From Xanthobacteraceae bacterium (GTDB taxonomy: Bacteria > Pseudomonadota > Alphaproteobacteria > Rhizobiales > Xanthobacteraceae), in NCBI GenBank assembly GCA_030648135.1, contig JAUSIF010000244.1, forward strand, positions 1 to 15,015: a DNA stretch of 15,015 nt, written 5' to 3'. The position numbers were made by a program, and so were the translations under genes. The notes under the pieces were generated by a model. That model ran no database searches. It saw only the letters and a list, made by a program, of their open reading frames with translations, and had not been told where the DNA came from. Positions 1-7,508 of this stretch are shown here, one piece after another. The stretch's first letter is position 1. Each line of letters opens with the position of its first letter.

Positions 1-652
1 CGATCAGGGCCGGAAGGGCGAGCGGAATCGTCACCCGGCGCGCGGTCGCCCAAATGCGGCCGCCGAGGATTGAGGAGGCGTCCTCGAGATCGCCTGGAAT
101 GCGGTCGAGTGCGTTCGCGACCAGCACGAACACATAGGGGAAGGTGTAGCAGGCGATGACGAAGATGAGACCCGGTAATGTATAGATGTTGAACAGATGC
201 TGGTCCTGCGACGCGCCGGTGAGCAACCGGTAGACGTGATTGAGGAGGCCGCTGTTCGGCGCCGACAAGAGTTCCCAGGCGATCGCGCCCAGGAACGGCG
301 GCGTCACGAACGACGCCATCACCAGGAAGCGGACCGTACGGCGCAACGGCAGATCGGTGCGCGCGACGAGCCAGCCCATGGGTGCCGCGACCGCGCAGCA
401 GACGACGCTCGCCGTAGTCGCGAGAATGAAGGTTGTGATCAGCGGATCGAGGAAAACCGGATCGGTGAGGAGCTTATGAAAGTTGTCGAGCGTGAAGCCA
501 CCGCTGCGGTCGCTGACGCTGTAATAGAACAGCCACGACAGCGGCAGGACGATCAATAGGCACAACAGCGCCGCGATGCAGAATATGATCGGCTGCGACA
601 GATCGATTCCGGCCGGCCGCCCCTCAGCGCGTCCGAGCGAGGCAACACTCAA
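1..652 (-). CDS. ABC transporter permease, FbpB/PotB-like (partial, C-terminus off left edge)
   Basis: Inner-membrane permease subunit of a binding-protein-dependent importer. It is cut by the window edge, with 217 codons visible. The frame shows a cytoplasmic N-terminus of about 20 residues, then hydrophobic segments at about 21-43, 70-97, 107-128 and 158-180. A cytoplasmic loop at about 185-213 carries the EAA-type signature, with the LEDAS element, Gly-Gly at 198-199 and a following IPLALPAL, which docks on the ATPase. The layout resembles the first half of ferric-type permeases, which often hold two such halves in one chain of about 550 residues, so a second half may lie beyond the edge. 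No ATG is available. TTG at 652 is chosen because a GGGGAG ribosome site lies 8 bases upstream. It follows the binding-protein gene by 37 bases, so it is very likely co-transcribed. Family assignment is strong; the substrate is unknown. Confidence 0.88.
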   Translation of the reverse strand, partial: MSVASLGRAEGRPAGIDLSQPIIFCIAALLCLLIVLPLSWLFYYSVSDRSGGFTLDNFHKLLTDPVFLDPLITTFILATTASVVCCAVAAPMGWLVARTDLPLRRTVRFLVMASFVTPPFLGAIAWELLSAPNSGLLNHVYRLLTGASQDQHLFNIYTLPGLIFVIACYTFPYVFVLVANALDRIPGDLEDASSILGGRIWATARRVTIPLALPALI

Positions 653-660
653 AGGCGTTT

Positions 661-666
661 CTCCCC
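661..666 (-). promoter_or_regulatory. Ribosome binding site supporting the TTG start of the permease
   Basis: GGGGAG on the minus strand, separated by 8 bases from TTG at 652. No in-frame ATG or GTG lies between the preceding gene's stop and this point, so this site decides the start. Confidence 0.6.
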
Positions 667-689
667 GAGAGAGAGATCGTTTGGCGGCG

Positions 690-1754
690 TCAGACGCCAA
701 AAATCTTGGTATAACGGACCTTGATCTCCTCGCTACTCTTCTCGACGGCTGCGGGATCGTCCTTCATGGTCTTGATCTCGCGGAAGGGCTTGCGCCCCGG
801 CTTCTCCCTGGTCTGGGGATGGAGCGAACGCAGGCCGCCCACATCGATGATGAGCTGCTGCGCCTCCGCGCTGAACATATAACTCTGCATGAGTCGTGCG
901 GCGTTGGGATGGGGGGCCGCCTTGAACACACCATTGGGACCCACGATGAGCGGCGAGCCTTCCGTCGCATAAACCGGCTCGACCGGCCGACCCTGTTCCT
1001 TCAACTGGAAAATATTATATTCGTTGCCGTCGGCCTGCACCGCACGCTCTCCGAGAGCAAGCTTCTTGGGTGGATCAGCCGAGGACTGCACCTGCATGAT
1101 GTTCTGCAGGGCGAGCTTCTCGAAATAGGACCAGCCGAGGTCGCGCTGCATCTGGTAGGTCGCGGTCATGATGGTGCCGCTGTAGCCCGGGTGCGCCTTG
1201 ATGATCTTTCCCTTCCATTTCGGATCGAGTAGATCGGCGAAGCTCTTCGGCGCCTCTTCGGGCTTCACCAAATTGGTATTATAGGCGATGATCGAGAGCC
1301 AGACGCGGAAGCTCGCGAACATGCCGTCCGCATCCTTGTGTTCCGACGGATAGTGTTTCGCCACGTCCTCGGGCACGTAGGGCGCGAGCAGTCCATCGCG
1401 CTTCCACACGATGAAATGGGCGGCGTCCGACGAATTGACGATATCGACGGCGCGGATGTTGCTCGAATATTCCTGGCCGATGCGCTGGAACACACGCTCG
1501 GCGCCGGTGCGCTCGACCCGTACAGCGACGCCGGAATATTTGTCTTGGAAGGCCTTGGCTACCTTCTCGGCGAGCGGAAGATCGACCGAGGTGTACCAGA
1601 TGACATTGCCTTCCTTCCTCGCAGCCGCGATCAACTCGGGCGTGATCGCCGATGGCGGCGGGGCAGCGGCCCTGATCGGCGAGGCATAGACGGTGAAGGC
1701 GAGCGCACCCGAGCCTTTGAGTACGTCACGCCTCGAAAATTTCATCTTACGCAT
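690..1754 (-). CDS. Extracellular solute-binding protein of an ABC importer, Tat signal, ferric/thiamine/polyamine class
   Basis: Periplasmic binding protein of 354 residues that captures the solute for the adjacent ATPase and permease. A twin-arginine signal is clear: SRRDVLK at residues 7-13, a hydrophobic stretch to about 25 and an Ala-rich cleavage region near 29-31, so the protein is probably exported folded by Tat. The mature part (ELIAAARKEGNVIWYTS from about 40) is typical of the FbpA-like cluster. Ferric-binding members carry adjacent tyrosines in the C-terminal half; the corresponding region here (ADGNEYNIFQ, 241-250) has a single Tyr246, so iron is not an obvious ligand. The start at 1754 has GGGAGG 8 bases upstream; an ATG at 1745 is possible but further from that site. 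It sits 54 bases after the ATPase gene and 37 before the permease. Class is secure; ligand unknown, and an organic acid is inferred only from the neighbours. Confidence 0.9.
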   Translation of the reverse strand: MRKMKFSRRDVLKGSGALAFTVYASPIRAAAPPPSAITPELIAAARKEGNVIWYTSVDLPLAEKVAKAFQDKYSGVAVRVERTGAERVFQRIGQEYSSNIRAVDIVNSSDAAHFIVWKRDGLLAPYVPEDVAKHYPSEHKDADGMFASFRVWLSIIAYNTNLVKPEEAPKSFADLLDPKWKGKIIKAHPGYSGTIMTATYQMQRDLGWSYFEKLALQNIMQVQSSADPPKKLALGERAVQADGNEYNIFQLKEQGRPVEPVYATEGSPLIVGPNGVFKAAPHPNAARLMQSYMFSAEAQQLIIDVGGLRSLHPQTREKPGRKPFREIKTMKDDPAAVEKSSEEIKVRYTKIFGV

Positions 1755-1808
1755 TGCCGTTTCCTCCCTGTCTTTCCGCCTGCTGGACTTGTCCTGGCCG
1801 CTCGCACC

Positions 1809-2870
1809 TTACCCCACCAACGCCCGGCAGTGCTCGGGCGGCAGATGGAGCCAGACCGCAGCGCCCTGCGGGATGTCCTGTTCGGCCGGCACGACCACGC
1901 GCAGCTGGATCCCGCCGGCAATCTCCACCATATAGTCGCGGCTGCCGCCGAGGAATACCTGCCGCATGACCGTGGCCGGCACGACGTTTTCCACCGTTTG
2001 CGGCGGCGCCGTCAACAGGCGGATATCGTGCTGGCGGATCGATACCGCAGTCTCGCCGCCGGGGACAAGCTTCGCCCCTTCGCAGCGCAAAGCCGTCCCG
2101 GCAAAGGCGACGCGGCTGTGATCGAGGTTCTTGCCCTTGACGATATTGCTCGAGCCGATAAAGCGGGCGACGAATTCCGAGCGTGGCCGATCGTAGATTT
2201 CCTCCGGCGTACCAGCTTGCTCGATCTTGCCCGCGTTCATCACCGCGATGAGATCGGCGGTGGTCATGGCTTCGGACTGGTCGTGGGTCACATAGACCGT
2301 GGTGTAGCGGTATTGATCGTGAAGACGGCGCACCTCGAAGCGCATCTCCTCGCGCAAATTGGCGTCGAGATTGGACAAGGGCTCGTCGAGCAGGAGTGTT
2401 TCGGGCTCGACGATAAGCGCGCGGGCGAGCGCCACGCGCTGCTGCTGTCCGCCCGACAATTCGCCGGGATAGCGCTCGGCGAAGGCTTGAAGATGCGTGG
2501 TCGCGAGCATGGCAGCGAGTTTCTTGGCAATCGTCTCGCGGTCGATCTTCCTGAGCGTCAGGCCGTAAGCGACGTTCTCGGCCACCGTCATGTGCGGCCA
2601 GAGCGCATAGCTCTGGAAGATCATCGACATGTTGCGCTGTTCCGGCGGCAGCGTGCGGGCGGGCGAGGAGACCATCCGGTCACCGACAAGGATTTCTCCC
2701 GACGAAGGCTCGATGAAACCGGCGATCAACCGCAAGGTCGTGGTCTTGCCGCAGCCGGAAGGCCCGAGCAGGCACACGAGCAGACCGTGCCCGACCTTGA
2801 GCGATACGTCGTCAACGGCCGCGAGCGGACCGTAGCGTTTGCTCAACCTGCGCAATTCGACCGATGCCAC
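1809..2870 (-). CDS. ABC transporter ATP-binding protein (FbpC/PotA-like)
   Basis: Cytoplasmic ATPase of 353 residues that powers the importer formed with the next two genes. All nucleotide-binding motifs are intact: Walker A GPSGCGKTT (36-44), Q-loop Gln86, signature LSGGQQQR (138-145), Walker B LLLDE with catalytic Glu163, D-loop SNLD and H-loop His196 in VTHDQSEA. A C-terminal part of about 105 residues is consistent with a TOBE domain, as in the polyamine, ferric and maltose importer subfamily. The start is GTG at 2870, preceded by a G-rich stretch that can act as ribosome site. It begins 27 bases after the crotonase stop and ends 54 bases before the binding protein, so metabolic and transport genes appear to share a transcript. 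Family certain; substrate not deducible. Confidence 0.95.
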   Translation of the reverse strand: MASVELRRLSKRYGPLAAVDDVSLKVGHGLLVCLLGPSGCGKTTTLRLIAGFIEPSSGEILVGDRMVSSPARTLPPEQRNMSMIFQSYALWPHMTVAENVAYGLTLRKIDRETIAKKLAAMLATTHLQAFAERYPGELSGGQQQRVALARALIVEPETLLLDEPLSNLDANLREEMRFEVRRLHDQYRYTTVYVTHDQSEAMTTADLIAVMNAGKIEQAGTPEEIYDRPRSEFVARFIGSSNIVKGKNLDHSRVAFAGTALRCEGAKLVPGGETAVSIRQHDIRLLTAPPQTVENVVPATVMRQVFLGGSRDYMVEIAGGIQLRVVVPAEQDIPQGAAVWLHLPPEHCRALVG

Positions 2871-2897
2871 GCCAACCCCCCTGCCCTAACCCCGCCG

Positions 2898-3689
2898 TCA
2901 GCTGCCCGTGAATACCGGTTTGCGCTTTTCCATGAACGCCTTGCGGCCCTCGATATAATCGCGGCTGGCGAAGCATTTTTTCACGAGCTCGGTGCAGCGC
3001 GCGGTGTTGCGCTTGGATTCGTCTTTGAGGACTTCGCCCACGATATATTTGACCGAGTTCACCGTCAGCGGCGCATTGGACCCGATAGTGTCGGCGTAAT
3101 TCTTCACATAGGCCTCGACCTCACCGTCGGGCAATACCCGATTGACCAAGCCCATCTCGCGCGCCTCGGTGGCGTCGAACTGACGCGCGGTGAAGAAGAT
3201 TTCCTTGGTGAAGGACGGCCCGAGCGTGTCGACGAAGCGCTTGATGCCGGGAAGGTCGTAGCCGAGGCCGAGCTTCGCCGCGGGAAGTGCGAAGCGCGCA
3301 TTGTCCGATGCGATGCGGATGTCGCAGCTGACCGCGAGGCCGAGACCTCCGCCGATGCAATAGCCGCGGATCATGGCGATGGTGGGCTTGGGGAATTCGT
3401 GAAGGCCGGCATAGATGTTCTCGACCGCGGCGTTGTAGCGGGCGACCGCTGCTTGCGTCGCGCGCTCGTCTTCAAATTTGGAAATATCGGCGCCGGAGAC
3501 GAAAGCCTTGCCGCCGACCCCGGTCAATACCACGACGCCGATGCCTTCGTCCTTGGCAAAGTCCTCGAGGATCGCTGCGGTCGTCTCCCACATCTCGAGC
3601 GAAACGGCGTTGTGGCGCTCGGGATTATTGAAGATCACGTAGCCGACGCGGCCTTCCTTCTTCGCCAGCATCTTGTCGGTGCCACTCAT
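2898..3689 (-). CDS. Crotonase-superfamily protein (enoyl-CoA hydratase/isomerase-like) lacking both hydratase glutamates
   Basis: Cytoplasmic CoA-thioester enzyme of 263 residues with the crotonase fold. Visible elements are NNPERHNAVS (21-30), the first oxyanion-hole segment AFVSGADISKF (62-72) and the second, RGYCIGGGLGLA (108-119). In rat enoyl-CoA hydratase Glu144 and Glu164 do the hydration. Here the aligned residues, 20 apart as in the template, are Gly117 and Ala137, so ordinary hydratase activity is not expected. Fold and oxyanion hole look intact, so an isomerase, hydrolase, decarboxylase or C-C lyase role on a CoA ester is possible. I recall similar sequences in an 'enoyl-CoA hydratase' subgroup that also lacks the pair. 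The start is ATG at 3689, with GAGGAG 6 bases upstream; a GTG at 3713 would add eight residues without support. It follows the CoA-transferase by 33 bases. Family sure; reaction unknown. Confidence 0.92.
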   Translation of the reverse strand: MSGTDKMLAKKEGRVGYVIFNNPERHNAVSLEMWETTAAILEDFAKDEGIGVVVLTGVGGKAFVSGADISKFEDERATQAAVARYNAAVENIYAGLHEFPKPTIAMIRGYCIGGGLGLAVSCDIRIASDNARFALPAAKLGLGYDLPGIKRFVDTLGPSFTKEIFFTARQFDATEAREMGLVNRVLPDGEVEAYVKNYADTIGSNAPLTVNSVKYIVGEVLKDESKRNTARCTELVKKCFASRDYIEGRKAFMEKRKPVFTGS

Positions 3690-3695
3690 GATCCG

Positions 3696-3701
3696 CTCCT
3701 C
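3696..3701 (-). promoter_or_regulatory. Ribosome binding site deciding the crotonase start
   Basis: GAGGAG on the minus strand with a 6-base spacer to ATG 3689. The upstream GTG at 3713 would place this site inside the coding sequence, so the ATG is preferred. Confidence 0.65.
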
Positions 3702-3722
3702 GTCTCTATTCACGTCTCGGCG

Positions 3723-4925
3723 TCATATCACGTTCGCGCGGCGCAGCGCGGCGATCTCTTTGGCGCTGAAGCCGAATTCCTTCAAAACTTCGTCGGTATG
3801 CTGGCCAAGCTCGGGCGGAGGTGCCGCGACTTTACACGGCGTGCGCGATAGCTTGAACGGCTGGCCGACGACGCGAAGGGTATCGCCGTCCTTCTTCTTT
3901 ATGCTTCGCACGATGCCGAGATGCTCGACCTGCGGGTCGGCAAACATTTCGTCAATCCTATAGATCGGTCCGCAGGACACGCCGGCGGCGTTGAGCCGGT
4001 CGATCCATTGCGCGCTGGTCTGATTGGAGAGATATTTTTCGATTTCGGCATTGAGCGCGTCGCGATTTTTCAAGCGAATTGCAGGGTTCTCGTATTCGGG
4101 CTTCTGGAGAAGCGCCGACGCATCAATTGCGCGGCACAGGCGTACCCACATGGCCTGGCCCGGGCACGCAATATTGATGTGGCCGTCGGCGGTCTTGAAC
4201 ACGCCGGTCGGGATGCTGGTTGGATGGTTGTTACCGGCCTGGGGCGGAATCTCGCCCTTGATCAGCCAGCGTGCGGCCTGGAAATCGAGCATGAAAATCT
4301 GCGCCTCGAGCAGCGAGGTCTCGATGCACTGGCCTTCGCCCGATTGTTCGCGCTCGATCAGCGCCACCAGGATGCCGAGCGCACAAAAGAGACCGGCCGA
4401 GAGATCGGCGATCGGAATGCCGGCGCGCACCGGGCCCTGACCGGGCAGGCCGGTGATCGACATGATCCCGCCCATGCCTTGCGCGATCTGGTCGTAGCCC
4501 GGCCGGTCGCGGTAGGGCCCGCTCTGACCGAAGCCGGAGATGCTGGCATAGACCAGCCGCTTATTGATCTTGCGGAGCGAGGCGTAGTCGATCTTGAGCC
4601 GCTCCTTCACCTCGGGCCGGAAGTTCTCGACCACGACGTCGGCCTTTGCCACCAGGCGACGGAAGGCGGCAATACCTTCCGGCGCTTTCAGATTGAGGGT
4701 GAGGCTGCGCTTGTTGCGGTGAAGATTCTGAAAATCGGGGCCCTCGCGGGGGCCGCCCGCGGGCTCCCCGCTCTCCAGCCCCGCCGGCGGCTCGATCTTG
4801 ATGACATTGGCGCCCCAGTCGGCGAGCTCGCGCACTGCCGTCGGTCCCGACCTCACCCGGGTGAGATCGAGCACGGTGAAGCGAGCGAGCGCCTTGGAAG
4901 CCCTGGGAAACGGCATTTCAATCAT
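3723..4925 (-). CDS. Class III CoA-transferase, CaiB/BaiF family
   Basis: Transfers CoA between a donor thioester and a carboxylic acid in the cytoplasm. The family includes formyl-CoA, succinyl-CoA:mesaconate and carnitine CoA-transferases. The 400 residues span the full family length. Diagnostic features are VLDLTRVRSGPTAVRELADWGANVIKIEPP at 18-47, NLHRNKRSLTLNLK at 67-80 with the ADVVVENFRPEV block at 95-106, and the catalytic aspartate at about 174 in IPIADLSAG, which forms the covalent acyl intermediate in characterised members. ATG 4925 and ATG 4916 (residue 4) are both possible, and neither has a strong ribosome site. It lies 96 bases after the hydrolase and 33 before the crotonase, fitting a pathway that activates an imported acid. 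Family certain. Donor and acceptor cannot be assigned, and the database label 'formyl-CoA transferase' would be unsafe. Confidence 0.95.
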   Translation of the reverse strand: MIEMPFPRASKALARFTVLDLTRVRSGPTAVRELADWGANVIKIEPPAGLESGEPAGGPREGPDFQNLHRNKRSLTLNLKAPEGIAAFRRLVAKADVVVENFRPEVKERLKIDYASLRKINKRLVYASISGFGQSGPYRDRPGYDQIAQGMGGIMSITGLPGQGPVRAGIPIADLSAGLFCALGILVALIEREQSGEGQCIETSLLEAQIFMLDFQAARWLIKGEIPPQAGNNHPTSIPTGVFKTADGHINIACPGQAMWVRLCRAIDASALLQKPEYENPAIRLKNRDALNAEIEKYLSNQTSAQWIDRLNAAGVSCGPIYRIDEMFADPQVEHLGIVRSIKKKDGDTLRVVGQPFKLSRTPCKVAAPPPELGQHTDEVLKEFGFSAKEIAALRRANVI

Positions 4926-4961
4926 CTCTAAGCGACGGCCTGCGGGCGGACATATTTAGCA

Positions 4962-4972
4962 CGTTCCGAACG
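4962..4972. promoter_or_regulatory. 11-base palindrome in the leader of the CoA-transferase, possible operator
   Basis: CGTTCCGAACG is a perfect inverted repeat of 5 bases around one central base. It lies in the 96-base gap between the hydrolase stop and the CoA-transferase start, beside an A/T-rich TAAATATG on the minus strand that could serve as a -10 region. I see no convincing -35 element. A regulator site is an inference from symmetry and position only. Confidence 0.3.
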
Positions 4973-5021
4973 AACGATGACGACAGGGTCGTGATTAATC
5001 CGGCGGCGGGAAGAGGCGGCA

Positions 5022-5807
5022 TCAGGGGCTGATGAAATCTTCAATTGCGGCGAGGAATTCTTTCGGCTGTTCGAGCGGCGGGCAATGGCCGCAGGCCTTC
5101 AGTTCGATATAGCGCGCGCCCGGCACCTTGGCGGTGATGACTTTATTGAGGGCGGGCGGCGTCGCCTGGTCGAGCTCGCCGCAGATGACGAGGGTCGGCA
5201 CCTTGAGCTTCGGCAGCGCGGCGACGAGATCGGCATCGACCAGGATCGCGCAGGCGGCGCGGAATGCGGCGGGGTCGATCTCGAGAAGGACGGCACGGCG
5301 CTCAGCGAGCGCTTGCGGGTGTTTGGCGAGATAAGCGGCATGAAAGACGCGGTTCGCCGCGATGTCTGCGATGGTGCCGAGGCCGCCCGCGGCCACCTTC
5401 TCCGACATGACGCGGAAGGTCTGCTTGCCTTCGGGTGGGAATCCCGCCGCCACGTCGGCGAGCAGAAGCCGGCCGATGCGGTCGCCGTGGGCGACGGCGA
5501 AGGCGAGCGCGACCGTGCCGCCATAGCCGTTACCCATGAGAATCGCGTCGCGGCCGATCTGGAAAGCGTCGAAGGCGTCGCGCACGAACGCGATGTAGGC
5601 GTCCATGGTGGCCTCGACCGGCCTCGAGCCGTGGAAGCCCGGCAGATTGATCAGCGTCACGCGATGGCGTTTCGAGAGTTGCGCAAGGACCGGATCGAAG
5701 GCATGGCGATCCGTGAGGAGCGAATGGAGCGCGACCAGATCGCGTCCGTTTCCGGCACGAGCCGCGGTGATCTTGCCGCTAGCAGCGGTGAGCTCGGTGG
5801 TATTCAT
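5022..5807 (-). CDS. Alpha/beta-hydrolase-fold protein with Gly in place of the nucleophilic Ser
   Basis: A 261-residue protein with the alpha/beta hydrolase layout of lactonase/esterase-like enzymes: LVALHSLLTD near 24-33, LINLPGFHGSRP (52-63), a nucleophile-elbow region at 87-98, the acid Asp213 in CGELDQATPP and His241 in KACGHCPPLEQP. The elbow reads GNGYGG where GNSxGG is expected, so residue 94 is Gly (codon GGC at 5526-5528, one base from Ser AGC). Acid and base remain, but the usual nucleophile is missing. The protein may be inactive as a hydrolase, use a nucleophile-independent reaction such as C-C bond cleavage or lyase chemistry, or bind ligand only. ATG 5807 is chosen because family homology begins soon after it. 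The open frame continues to 5930 but overlaps the MFS gene and is low-complexity there. No strong ribosome site is visible. It lies 58 bases downstream of the MFS gene. Confidence 0.88.
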   Translation of the reverse strand: MNTTELTAASGKITAARAGNGRDLVALHSLLTDRHAFDPVLAQLSKRHRVTLINLPGFHGSRPVEATMDAYIAFVRDAFDAFQIGRDAILMGNGYGGTVALAFAVAHGDRIGRLLLADVAAGFPPEGKQTFRVMSEKVAAGGLGTIADIAANRVFHAAYLAKHPQALAERRAVLLEIDPAAFRAACAILVDADLVAALPKLKVPTLVICGELDQATPPALNKVITAKVPGARYIELKACGHCPPLEQPKEFLAAIEDFISP

Positions 5808-5865
5808 CGGCGGCCGTGCCCATGCAAACCGACGCGAACGGCGTCGGCCTGCATGGCATGTGCGT

Positions 5866-7257
5866 TCAAACTCTGGCGGGTCGTGGGGCCCCGCCGGAGG
5901 GCCCGCCGGATCCGCCGGTGGCGGTATCAAGTTCCTCGAGTCGACGCTGCGCCGGCTCGACGCCCCAGACCCACACCACCACGATCTGCACCACCACTAG
6001 CAAGATCATCAGGCCGATGACGCCGGGCAGCTGGTAGGCCACCATCAGCGAGCCCACGATGAACGGTGAGAACACCGTCGCCAGCCGGCCGAGCGTGTTG
6101 CAGATGCCGTTGGCGCGCAGCCGGATCTCGGTCGGGAACAGTTCCGGCGTATAGACCCCGAACAGGATCGCAGTCTGGACATAAATCGCGACGATCAGCA
6201 CAAAGCCGACGCTCAATACGATCGTGGGATCGGACGCGGCGTTGAACCTAGCGTAGATCCAACCGGTAATGATGGTCGCGATCGACGCGCCAATGATGCT
6301 CCAGCGCCGTCCGATGAAATCGGAGGTGTAGGCACCCACCGCACATCCGATCAGCGAGGCGCTGGCGAGCACCAGCGTGTAGCCGAGCGATTGGGTAATG
6401 GTCAGGCCCTGGCGCAGGAAAAATTGCGGCAGGAAGATCACGAAGCCGAAAATCAGCGTGTTGATGGTGATCAGCGCCCAGCTGCCGACGATCATGCGCT
6501 GCAAGAGCGGCGGCCGCAGCATGGCGCCGGCGCCGATCTGAGGAATCGGCCTCGCGGCGACCGGCGCCGGCAGCGGTCCGGCGATCGCGGCTTCTTTTTC
6601 GATCGATTGCATCAGTGCTTCGGCTTCTTGGGTCCGACCCTGGGATTCGAGCCAGCGGGGCGACTCGGGAAGATTTTTGCGCAGGTACCAGACCACGAGC
6701 GCACCGACTCCGGCGATGATGAACATCGGACGCCAGCCGAAGGTCGGAATGATCAAATAGGAGAGCAACGCGGTGGCCGGAAATCCCGCCACCACCAGGA
6801 ATGCCATGGAGGCGAGCCAGCGGCCGCGTGATTTCGGCGGCACGAATTCGGTCAAGGTCGAATAGCCGACCACGATCTCGGCGCCTAGACCGAGGCCCTG
6901 GACGAAGCGGCACCAGATAAGCTGGTTCATGTCCTGTGCGAACGCCGCCGCGAGCGAGGCAAGCCCGAAGATCAGCAAGTTGACCTGGTAGGTAAAGCGC
7001 CGGCCATACTTGTCGCCGACGAACCCGGTGATGAGCGAACCAAGGGTCATCCCGACGAAGGTCAGAGAGAGGAACTGTAGGTTCTGCGGCAGCGTGGAGA
7101 ATTTGGTCTGAATTGTCGCGGCCAGCACGCCACCGGCGACATAGAGATCGTAGCCGTCGAAAAACATGCCGGCGCCGATCAGCCAGAAGATGCGGTAATG
7201 AAACGATGAGATCGGTAGCCGGTCGAGACGCGCGCCGGCATTCACTGTAGCTGCCAT
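5866..7257 (-). CDS. MFS transporter, aromatic-acid/metabolite:H+ symporter-like
   Basis: Inner-membrane secondary transporter of 463 residues with twelve plausible membrane segments. Family marks are DGYDLYV in the first helix (34-40, as in aromatic-acid:H+ symporters), GDKYGRR after the second helix (81-87), LPESPRWL at the end of the N-terminal half (196-203), a central cytoplasmic loop of about 45 residues, and the repeated SDFIGRR in the second half (312-318) followed later by PELFPTEIR (371-379). The C-terminus is a hydrophilic Gly/Pro-rich tail of about 25 residues. The start at 7257 has GGGAGG 8 bases upstream. It appears to be the first gene of the accessory cluster, since the nearest gene upstream is a tRNA about 300 bases away. 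Import of an organic acid fits motifs and neighbours, but the substrate and even the direction of transport are unproven. Confidence 0.93.
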   Translation of the reverse strand: MAATVNAGARLDRLPISSFHYRIFWLIGAGMFFDGYDLYVAGGVLAATIQTKFSTLPQNLQFLSLTFVGMTLGSLITGFVGDKYGRRFTYQVNLLIFGLASLAAAFAQDMNQLIWCRFVQGLGLGAEIVVGYSTLTEFVPPKSRGRWLASMAFLVVAGFPATALLSYLIIPTFGWRPMFIIAGVGALVVWYLRKNLPESPRWLESQGRTQEAEALMQSIEKEAAIAGPLPAPVAARPIPQIGAGAMLRPPLLQRMIVGSWALITINTLIFGFVIFLPQFFLRQGLTITQSLGYTLVLASASLIGCAVGAYTSDFIGRRWSIIGASIATIITGWIYARFNAASDPTIVLSVGFVLIVAIYVQTAILFGVYTPELFPTEIRLRANGICNTLGRLATVFSPFIVGSLMVAYQLPGVIGLMILLVVVQIVVVWVWGVEPAQRRLEELDTATGGSGGPSGGAPRPARV

Positions 7258-7282
7258 TTGATTTTCCTCCCACCAAAAAAGA

Positions 7283-7312
7283 ATTGTGCCGACGATCGGA
7301 GCAATCCGTCAA
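7283..7312 (-). promoter_or_regulatory. Candidate sigma-70-type promoter of the MFS gene
   Basis: On the minus strand TTGACG (7312-7307) is followed after 18 bases by CACAAT (7288-7283), about 25 bases before the MFS start codon. The spacer contains a small inverted repeat, CGGA/TCCG around four bases. The -35 element is good; the -10 is only fair. Confidence 0.35.
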
Positions 7313-7508
7313 GGCACGGGTATCCAGGGATAACGACCCCGTGCGCGAATGATTATTCCGCTGTCGCCGTCGATTTCCAATCTGTCCATTCCGATAAAAC
7401 CGGCCGCCAATACGACTGGCGCCACGGTTGACGAATGAAATCGGTGCGCAACTCCGCGTCTTGCTCAAATAGCGGCGGTCCTCTCGACGACGTCCGAGCC
7501 GCGCCTCC

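Noticed and set aside
1338..3851. An 837-codon open frame on the plus strand, antisense to the binding protein, ATPase and crotonase genes
   Set aside because: It is exactly opposite three well-recognised genes and crosses their gaps. The translation is Arg/His/Gly-rich with no family motif, as expected from the mirrored frame of GC-rich coding DNA.
3921..4931. A 336-codon plus-strand frame opposite the CoA-transferase
   Set aside because: A shadow of the CoA-transferase, whose motifs and catalytic Asp are clear on the minus strand.
5808..5930. N-terminal extension of the hydrolase gene
   Set aside because: The 41 added residues are Pro/Arg-rich, overlap the MFS 3' end and have no counterpart in the fold; ATG 5807 is the better start.
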